From Spartobacteria bacterium UBA695 (GTDB lineage: Bacteria; Verrucomicrobiota; Verrucomicrobiia; Chthoniobacterales; Chthoniobacteraceae): a DNA stretch of 64,000 bases. This document shows positions 58,045-64,000 of this stretch, piece after piece. The stretch covers positions 124,001 to 188,000 of the forward strand of contig DBMP01000029.1 in the NCBI GenBank assembly GCA_002298145.1. The letters are read 5' to 3'. A model generated the notes under the pieces. It was not told the DNA's origin. It saw only the letters and a list, made by a program, of their open reading frames with translations, and made no database searches. How positions within the stretch are numbered: the first letter of the stretch is position 1; every line of letters begins with the position of its first letter. Both the position numbers and the translations under genes were made by a program.

Positions 58045-58185
58045 CCCGCCGATGAGCGTGATCGCAACCACCGCCAGAAAAGCGCCGGGGCCCTTGATGA
58101 AGAGCGCGGCAAGAAACGGAAGCGCCAGCCAGCCGAGCACGGCCAGCGCGCATCCGATGAGAAAACCTCTGATTGCGACTGACAT
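58018..58185 (-). CDS. Possible small antisense membrane protein
   Basis: 55 residues on the opposite strand in the 153-bp gap before the tape measure gene. MSVAIRGFLIGCALAVLGWL and GPGAFLAVVAITLIGGLMKA form two hydrophobic helices. No good ribosome site is visible, so this may be chance; the GC-rich gap and hydrophobic pattern are the only support. Confidence 0.25.
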   Translation of the reverse strand: MSVAIRGFLIGCALAVLGWLALPFLAALFIKGPGAFLAVVAITLIGGLMKACAAR

Positions 58186-58197
58186 CACGTAAGAACT

Positions 58198-60474
58198 ATG
58201 GGCCAAATCCGCGCCGATCTCAACCTGAATTGCGATAAGTTCCTCGCCGCCATCCGAACGGTCGACAACGCCGTCGAGCACCTGGAGCACAATATCGTCG
58301 GCTTCGTGGCCGGGTTCAAAGGCCTGCAAATCGCAGGGGAAGCGATCGAGTCACAGTTCGAGCACCTAAAACAGAGCTTGGAACTGGGGGCCACCCTGAG
58401 GGAAGTGAGCCTCAACACAAACCAGACGGTTTCGGACGTGATGCTCCTGCGCCAGGTCTTTGAAAATTCCGGCATGGGGGCAGAATTTGCCGAGCAGGCC
58501 ATTTTCAACCTTAATAAATCGCTCGCCGGCGTGAACGAGGCCGGGGAGCCGACCAAGGGCGTTTTTGAAAAACTGGGCCTTTCCATCCAGGCCCTGCGGA
58601 GCCTCTCCACCGTCGACCAGTTGAAAATGCTGGGCGAGGCGTTCCGTAACATCGAGAACCCCGCCGATCGCGCCCGGGCGGCCGCCGACCTCTTCGGCAA
58701 GTCCGGGAAGCGCATGATGCAGATCTTCGGCGAGCCGGAGGCCTTCGCGATCGCCGCGACCCAAATCGGCGGCTTGGGCGAAACCATGGAGGCTAACGCC
58801 AAGGTGTTCAAAGAGATCGAGGATGAGATGGGCGCGCTCAATCTCAAGGCCCAGCAGCTTTGGGCCGGGATCGCGCAGGGTTCCGCCGGTGAACTCAAGG
58901 AAACCTTGGAATCGCTCCGGAGCGCAGATCTATCCGAGCTTGGCGAAAGCATCGGCGGCGTCATCACCAACGCGCTTCATCTCGCGAAAGTGCTTTGGGA
59001 AATTCGGCCCATCCTGATCGGCATCGGCGCCGCCATGGCGGCCAATACCATTGCAAGCTCTCGGTGGGGCGAAATCGTCCGGAATGCCACCCGGGAGGCC
59101 ATTGGCGGCTTCGGGGGCCTCAATGCCGCAGTCAATACCTTCTCGGCCTGCCTGGTGCGATCGGAAGGGGCCATGGCCAAGCTCGCGTTTACGGGCCGGG
59201 TAGCCTTTGCGTCGCTTGCGGCCGGCGCGAAAGCTTTGTATACGGCCCTCGGCCCCATCGGCTGGGGCATCATGCTCGGTACCGCCGCAATGCAGGCCAT
59301 CCATGGCCGCGCCGATAGGATTAACAACGCCTCGAGTGCGGTAAAATCAATCGGAGAGGAAAAAACCAGCCAGGCGCGGCAGAATTTTGCGGAGATGAAC
59401 CACGTCTCTTCGGAAGGGGAGCGGGCCACCATGGCCGAAAAGCTGGCCAAGCAGCTCGAAGAAGTCCACGAAAAGATCCGCCAGGTCAATGAGGATTTCT
59501 CAGACGAAAAGGGATTCGACGACGCGGGCCGGGCGCGTATTACCGAGGAATATGAAGCGCAGGCCCATGCGATAGAGCTGCAAGAGCGTTCCCTTGGGCA
59601 TATTCCACAAGCGTTGCTCGATGCCCGCGCCGCCGCTAAGCATGAGGCCGAGGCTCTCGAGGAGGCGCGTAAAAAAGCCGAGCAGCTCACGGAGGAAGTC
59701 GCCAAGGGCCGCCAGCAGATGGAGTCCGACATAGCCAAGGCCTCATTCGACGAACTCACCCCGCAACAGCAAAAAGATAAAACGCTCTCCGACGTCGGAG
59801 CCAGCAGCGCCGAGGACATTGAGCAGGAGTTGGAGCAGCTCGACAAAGTCATTGAGCTCAACAACGAGCAAGGTAAGCAGAGCGACCGCGAACTTGAGCG
59901 GCAAATGAAGCTCATCGAGGCCCGGCGCGCTTTGATCGGCATCGAGAAGGCGATTAAAAAAGAACGCGAGGACCAGGAGCAAAAGGACCAGGCCGCCAAG
60001 GAGAAAAAGCAAAAGCAGGATGCCCGCTACAACGATTTCGAGCGCGATTGGAAGCTTGAGGTTGCCAAAACCCAGGCCGAGATTCGCGGCGATGACGCCG
60101 GTGTTAAGCGCATCGAGCATCAGCAGCGTGTGAACCGCTATGAAAAAGAGGCCATCGACGTAGGCGAGGATCCAGCGCTGGCGCATAAAATGGCCGAGGC
60201 CAGGGCGACGGCCGACGATACCCTCGCTGCAAAAAAGGAAGCCGATAAGGAAAAGAGCGCTCCTCAATATGCCGTCGGCCATTTACGTTCGATCGGCGGC
60301 GGTGGCGTGGGCTTTGGCGCGAGCGATCCACTCCTGCGGGAATCCCAGCGCCAAAGCCAAGCGCTGCGCGATCAGCTCACTGCCATTAACAGGACCAATT
60401 CGCTGCTTGAGTCGCTTAAAACGGCCCCCCCGTCCCAGCGAAACCCCGTCTTCGGCTCAGGGTATGGTTATTGA
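58198..60474 (+). CDS. Tail tape measure protein
   Basis: 758 residues. The N-terminal 260 residues are helical, with an internal hydrophobic part at about 270-370 (RPILIGIGAAMAANTIAS; LYTALGPIGWGIMLGTAAMQ). Long charged coiled coils follow (400-720), and the C-terminus is Gly/Ser-rich. Length and composition fit a tape measure, and the length would predict a tail of about 110 nm if the usual 0.15 nm per residue holds. Siphovirus morphology is implied. Confidence 0.88.
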   Translation: MGQIRADLNLNCDKFLAAIRTVDNAVEHLEHNIVGFVAGFKGLQIAGEAIESQFEHLKQSLELGATLREVSLNTNQTVSDVMLLRQVFENSGMGAEFAEQAIFNLNKSLAGVNEAGEPTKGVFEKLGLSIQALRSLSTVDQLKMLGEAFRNIENPADRARAAADLFGKSGKRMMQIFGEPEAFAIAATQIGGLGETMEANAKVFKEIEDEMGALNLKAQQLWAGIAQGSAGELKETLESLRSADLSELGESIGGVITNALHLAKVLWEIRPILIGIGAAMAANTIASSRWGEIVRNATREAIGGFGGLNAAVNTFSACLVRSEGAMAKLAFTGRVAFASLAAGAKALYTALGPIGWGIMLGTAAMQAIHGRADRINNASSAVKSIGEEKTSQARQNFAEMNHVSSEGERATMAEKLAKQLEEVHEKIRQVNEDFSDEKGFDDAGRARITEEYEAQAHAIELQERSLGHIPQALLDARAAAKHEAEALEEARKKAEQLTEEVAKGRQQMESDIAKASFDELTPQQQKDKTLSDVGASSAEDIEQELEQLDKVIELNNEQGKQSDRELERQMKLIEARRALIGIEKAIKKEREDQEQKDQAAKEKKQKQDARYNDFERDWKLEVAKTQAEIRGDDAGVKRIEHQQRVNRYEKEAIDVGEDPALAHKMAEARATADDTLAAKKEADKEKSAPQYAVGHLRSIGGGGVGFGASDPLLRESQRQSQALRDQLTAINRTNSLLESLKTAPPSQRNPVFGSGYGY

Positions 60475-60476
60475 CA
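60471..60476 (+). promoter_or_regulatory. TTGACA box before the tail-tip gene at 60492
   Basis: TTGACA overlaps the TGA of the tape measure gene and lies 15 nt before the ATG at 60492, followed by GGGGAGGGAT as ribosome site. Same spacing as the TCGTTGACA boxes at 49433, 52424 and 55692. Confidence 0.35.
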
Positions 60477-60491
60477 AGGCCGGGGAGGGAT

Positions 60492-61223
60492 ATGCCCAAT
60501 ATCCTTCCTTTCATTTCCATTGGGGCCAACGGGGGCTGGGATCGAAATGGGATCACCCGGATAAACGTTCCCGTTTACGTCGCCAATCTCGCCGATGTTA
60601 TCAACCTGAACACAGGCGCGATTGCCAAACAACTCGGCATTTCATTCCCCTGCATCGGCGCGCCATTCCAGCAGACTGAGGATGGCAATTACATGGTGAC
60701 CTGCCAATTCGAAGGCCCGGGATCATCGATCGGCTCAGATGACAATATTACCTTCGAGCTCGATACGACGATGTCGGAGGACCCCATCGAGTCTCACCCA
60801 AACTTCGCGGCGATTGCCGACAAATATGGCTGGAACGCCACGGAAAAGGCGTTTCAAATCAACATGCCAGGCACCCAGAAAACCACGGTTGCCCTGAAAA
60901 ACGGCACTTCGCTTGATAAGGCTACCAACCCTCTTTACGGCGTTCAGAGCTTCCTCGCCTTCGGTTGTGTTTTTCGAAAGACCTACGCGTCGAAAACCAT
61001 TCCATCGAATATTTTTGAGAGTGTTGGCTCCATTGTTAGCGCACCGCCTTCAATAGGGCAGTTTGCGCTTCCCACGGCTCCCACAAAACGGAACTGGCTC
61101 AAGATGTCACCCAAGTTGCGGCGCCGCGGATCGGTGGTCGAGGTCACCGAAGAATGGATGTTGTCGGGGCCCGGCGGCTGGAATGCCGACGTCTATGCGA
61201 AAGGCCAGCTCGAGGGAACCTAA
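60492..61223 (+). CDS. Tail-tip region protein
   Basis: 243 residues from ATG 60492, beta-rich (GWDRNGITRINVPVYVANLA; NYMVTCQFEGPGSSIGSDDN). No family recognised. Ends TAA directly before the next ATG. Confidence 0.55.
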   Translation: MPNILPFISIGANGGWDRNGITRINVPVYVANLADVINLNTGAIAKQLGISFPCIGAPFQQTEDGNYMVTCQFEGPGSSIGSDDNITFELDTTMSEDPIESHPNFAAIADKYGWNATEKAFQINMPGTQKTTVALKNGTSLDKATNPLYGVQSFLAFGCVFRKTYASKTIPSNIFESVGSIVSAPPSIGQFALPTAPTKRNWLKMSPKLRRRGSVVEVTEEWMLSGPGGWNADVYAKGQLEGT

Positions 61224-61796
61224 ATGGACGATCTCCCTTCACTCCTGGTCAAGGAAGGCGACGAGCTCACGCCCAAACTTTGGGACGGCCTGGCCCGCGC
61301 GGTGCGCAGCGCGCGCATCCTCTTCGGCGACGGCATCCGTGGGCGACGGCTCCCGGACGGAACCCTCCTTTCCTGCTCGTACTGGTCCCCGTGGCCGCAT
61401 CCCTTCAAGGTGGCGATCGCCGGGGCTGACGCTACGGTAAGCAAAGGCACCATGGGGGGAACAGAGGTGACCTTGGGCGGCGTTCCCATCAGCGGAACCT
61501 CTTCTAAACCCCAGCCAATCCTGGATCTCTCCTCGCCAAAATACAACGAAGACGGCATGGGCTGGATAGCCATCGAGGTAATGATCGATTCGTCCACCTA
61601 CAAGCAGACTTCAGCCGAGCTGGTACAAGTATCATCGCTTAGCGGCGTCGGGCAATATGCCGCCCGGCATCCCATCGGGCTTCTCGTGAGACAAGACTCC
61701 GGCGGTTTCTCCTTTTTCCAGATCGCCTATTTCAACCTTCAGCACGTCGCGTATCGGGGCACCGGAGTCACGCGGCATTTCTTCTGGCCCGCATGA
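61224..61796 (+). CDS. Tail-tip region protein
   Basis: 190 residues. Contains the Gly-rich KGTMGGTEVTLGGVPISGTS and a C-terminal RGTGVTRHFFWPA. No family recognised. ATG directly after the preceding stop and 4-nt overlap with the next gene. Confidence 0.55.
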   Translation: MDDLPSLLVKEGDELTPKLWDGLARAVRSARILFGDGIRGRRLPDGTLLSCSYWSPWPHPFKVAIAGADATVSKGTMGGTEVTLGGVPISGTSSKPQPILDLSSPKYNEDGMGWIAIEVMIDSSTYKQTSAELVQVSSLSGVGQYAARHPIGLLVRQDSGGFSFFQIAYFNLQHVAYRGTGVTRHFFWPA

Positions 61797-62773
61797 ACCT
61801 CTTTCGGCCTCCAGCGGATTTGTGGAATGACTGGGTACGCAAAGTGATGAAGGCCCGCGCGCTCCCGGGGTTTGGCGTGCAGACCTTCGTCACGCCCGAG
61901 GGTACTATCGTGCGCGCAAACCCAGGCGCAACGTTTCTGCACCCGTGGAAAATCACCACCAGTTGGGATACCACCACCGCTGCATGGCAAATGGTCGTAC
62001 GCCCGGGCTTCGTAGATGGCCTTCCGCCAAAGATCAATGGGACGTTCATCACGGACGCTGACATGCCTGTCCTCACGGCCTATTGGCGCAACCCGCTGGA
62101 AGGGTCCATTGGGGTTTCCGACGATGGAGCGTTCTACACCGCAACGAGCGAGGGATACCCAAAGTTCTTCGAGACCTTGGGCGTGCGCACGGCGGCCCAG
62201 GACAGCCGAAGTGCCACCTATGACCCCAGCGCCTCCTGGCGCACCCGGGAACTGCGAGCCTGCGACATCATACTATCCACCCCGCGCGTCGGGACGATCG
62301 TCGATCTTACCATTTCCTCGTCCGATTCCGGGAGCACCATCACCGGCGGCACGGCCACGTGGGGCGATACCAGCAACATCGGCAAGGAGTTCAAACTCTA
62401 CTCGAGCGAAAAATGGACTCAGCAAGCCGAGCCAACGGCCCTGGAATGGATGCTCGGAACCTACGTCGAGCCTACCGTCGATGAAATCAAGCTCGCCACG
62501 GTCTACGCAGTCTCGCCGCCTGATCCCGAGGATGGAGCGGAACCGGACTCTACCTGGGTTCTCTACACTAAATATTTTGCGTTTTGGAATTTCGTCTACT
62601 CGACCCAGCGACCGCGCAACCGAGTTAATTACAACAACATCACATTGAAGACCGGAATCCCGCTCGCCGATGAGATCGGCAACGGGATGTTGTCCGTCGA
62701 CAACGATACCGCCCAGGAAATACAGAACTTCTACAACGCCACCAGCTTCAAGGGAAAATTTTACAACGCATAA
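61793..62773 (+). CDS. Tail-tip region protein
   Basis: 326 residues, mixed alpha/beta with many aromatic residues (DLWNDWVRKVMKARALPGFG; ALEWMLGTYVEPTVDEIKLA). No family recognised. Probably a tail-tip or baseplate component by position. Confidence 0.55.
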   Translation: MNLFRPPADLWNDWVRKVMKARALPGFGVQTFVTPEGTIVRANPGATFLHPWKITTSWDTTTAAWQMVVRPGFVDGLPPKINGTFITDADMPVLTAYWRNPLEGSIGVSDDGAFYTATSEGYPKFFETLGVRTAAQDSRSATYDPSASWRTRELRACDIILSTPRVGTIVDLTISSSDSGSTITGGTATWGDTSNIGKEFKLYSSEKWTQQAEPTALEWMLGTYVEPTVDEIKLATVYAVSPPDPEDGAEPDSTWVLYTKYFAFWNFVYSTQRPRNRVNYNNITLKTGIPLADEIGNGMLSVDNDTAQEIQNFYNATSFKGKFYNA

Positions 62774-62949
62774 TGAGTCTCGATACGCTCCAAAACCGCT
62801 GGGAAAAAGAGGCGACCGCCAACGCCGCTTATGCCGCCGAGGCAATCTTGAACCCGTCATTTCCTTTCACCGTCGTCGCATTCGATCCCGCGGCCTTCGG
62901 CCTCAACCTGGATCCTGAAATTGACAGCACGGACGGGGCATCGACATGA
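62773..62949 (+). CDS. Small tail-region protein
   Basis: 58 residues. ATG overlaps the preceding TAA and its TGA overlaps the next ATG (ATGA), so it is a coupled gene despite its size. Helical N-terminus (LQNRWEKEATANAAYAAEAI), then Phe/Pro-rich. No family recognised. Confidence 0.6.
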   Translation: MSLDTLQNRWEKEATANAAYAAEAILNPSFPFTVVAFDPAAFGLNLDPEIDSTDGAST

Positions 62950-64000
62950 CACCCAAAATCCCGCTCTATGCCGACGTCCAAAAACGCCAGCTCGCCAGCG
63001 CCGATGGAAGCTCGCTAAGCCTGCCTTTGCTTACCCTTGGCGACACGGTCCTTTTCTCGCTGCACGCCCTCGACCGCAGTTCGTCCAACACCGTCACCGT
63101 CGCGGATTTGAACGTTCGGACGCTGCGCGCCTCAATCGGAACGGTGATGACCGCCCCCGACTCCGGCACGTTCACGCTCGGGTTTGTCAATGGCTCCGAA
63201 TCCGGCCAGCTCTGCCCCACCTCTACCGTCGCCGCGCTCAAGACCGCCATCGCCGCGCTTGCGGAATGCGCCCCGGGGGGCAAATACCAGATCCTCGACG
63301 CCAAACCGGGTTCGGAAAATGGCTGCTGGATTTTGCAATTCAATTTCGCGGGCGAAGTGCCGATCGCCGCCATCACCAACAAGCTTTCGCCGGTCGCCTT
63401 CGTTCGCGTGCGGGCCTTCCAGGACAACGATACCTGGTTCCACGAGCTGCGGCTCATCAACGCGCCCCTGGTCTTCACCGGGACCCATGAGCGCGTGCTA
63501 CCCGAGGCCCCGAGCATCCGCCGGATCCGCGCCGGCGTAGGCGCGCCACCCGAGGACTCCGACGGCGGCCAGAATGAAATCCAGGCCATCAAAGTTCCCG
63601 AGGAATTTTCCGGTACCTATTACGTTCAATTCGGGTTCAAACGCTCGACACTCCTGGGTACCCAGGCGACCACCGACGACATCGCGACGGCGCTCAATGG
63701 CATGTACAGTGACGGCGCCACCCGGTTCTCGGTCACCAACCCTGAGGACAACAACGCCTATGTCGAATTCATCGGCAAGCTGGCCAAAGCGCCCCAGGAG
63801 CTGATGACGATCTCCGTGCAATCGTTCTCCCAGGGCGAGATCCAGTTCACGCTGGATCTCAACAATGCGCGCCTGGCCGATACCCTGCGCAATCAAGCCC
63901 AGGTCGCGTTAAAATTCGAGGTCGAGGCCGAGGTGGTCGACAACGCCGACGAAATTTCGGACGCAACCATAACGGGCCGCATCATCACGCTATTCTCAGC
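62946..64000 (+). CDS. Large tail protein, N-terminal part
   Basis: About 351 residues are visible and the frame is open at the right edge. It begins TPKIPLYADVQKRQLASADG and is beta-rich with repeats of similar units (IQAIKVPEEFSGTYYVQFGF after LSLPLLTLGDTVLFSLHALD). Likely a tail fibre or receptor-binding type structural protein, by position and composition. Confidence 0.6.
   Translation, partial: MTPKIPLYADVQKRQLASADGSSLSLPLLTLGDTVLFSLHALDRSSSNTVTVADLNVRTLRASIGTVMTAPDSGTFTLGFVNGSESGQLCPTSTVAALKTAIAALAECAPGGKYQILDAKPGSENGCWILQFNFAGEVPIAAITNKLSPVAFVRVRAFQDNDTWFHELRLINAPLVFTGTHERVLPEAPSIRRIRAGVGAPPEDSDGGQNEIQAIKVPEEFSGTYYVQFGFKRSTLLGTQATTDDIATALNGMYSDGATRFSVTNPEDNNAYVEFIGKLAKAPQELMTISVQSFSQGEIQFTLDLNNARLADTLRNQAQVALKFEVEAEVVDNADEISDATITGRIITLFS

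Noticed and set aside
31000..64000. CRISPR array or transposase in the prophage
   Set aside because: No regularly spaced repeats with unique spacers and no transposase frame were seen; the repeated palindromes are isolated copies.

Overview
The window is GC-rich (roughly 60%) bacterial DNA that splits into two parts. Positions 1 to about 30930 are chromosome of a Gram-negative, outer-membrane-bearing bacterium. The gene families, especially a DUF2341/LamG domain fused to an ExbB channel, resemble those of Verrucomicrobiota; this placement is inference. From about 30934 to the right edge the DNA is an integrated tailed phage (siphovirus type) whose left end sits in the 3' end of a class II tRNA gene, probably tRNA-Leu.

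Chromosome, left to right. (1) 1-9747, minus strand: one operon encoding a two-partner secretion system. In transcription order it holds the TpsB outer-membrane pore, a DUF2341-LamG-ExbB fusion, ExbD, a TonB-like protein, a porin, a coiled-coil protein, a parvulin prolyl isomerase and the TpsA exoprotein, which runs off the left edge. A Pho-box-like promoter precedes it, and the layout recalls the phosphate-regulated pdt locus of Pseudomonas aeruginosa. (2) 9931-10404: trmO. (3) 10542-16470, plus strand: an ArsR repressor, a membrane rhodanese, a CoA-disulfide-reductase/rhodanese fusion, a DUF1460 protein and a Zn/Cd/Pb P-type ATPase. (4) 16565-29686: a complete guanidine (or urea) nitrogen-scavenging locus. 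The minus-strand operon has two DUF1989 proteins (carboxyguanidine deiminase type), a biotin-dependent guanidine/urea carboxylase, a creatininase-family hydrolase, a GlnT-type glutamine synthetase and an ABC importer. A cytosolic Cache-LuxR regulator lies between this operon and a divergent allophanate hydrolase gene. A near-identical 22-bp dyad lies upstream of both transcription units. (5) 29704-30833: a DUF2231 membrane protein and an exported rubrerythrin.

Prophage. 31231-34041 (minus) holds the tyrosine integrase and lysogeny-side genes, including a possible ribbon-helix-helix protein. It faces a second small regulator at 34143 (plus), so this is the probable switch region. 34381-46081 is the early region. 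It has many small, tightly overlapping genes, including a phage CsrA, a DUF5131 CxxxCxxC protein, an ASCH protein, a replication-type protein, and an AT-rich cassette of four orphan genes at 43334-44664. 46118-64000 is the late region in lambda-like order: small terminase, GpA-type large terminase, head-joining protein, portal, S49 protease, scaffold-like protein, capsid, an initiator-like tRNA, connector and tail genes, a G/GT-type tail chaperone pair with a textbook -1 frameshift site, tape measure and tail-tip proteins. No lysis genes were recognised, so the element continues to the right.

The observations most worth follow-up are the shared dyad of the guanidine locus, the Pho-box promoter of the secretion operon, the -1 frameshift signal, the initiator-like tRNA with C33, the phage CsrA with a GGA-rich leader, an in-frame palindromic repeat encoding GESP, and a recurrent TCGTTGACA box in front of late genes.
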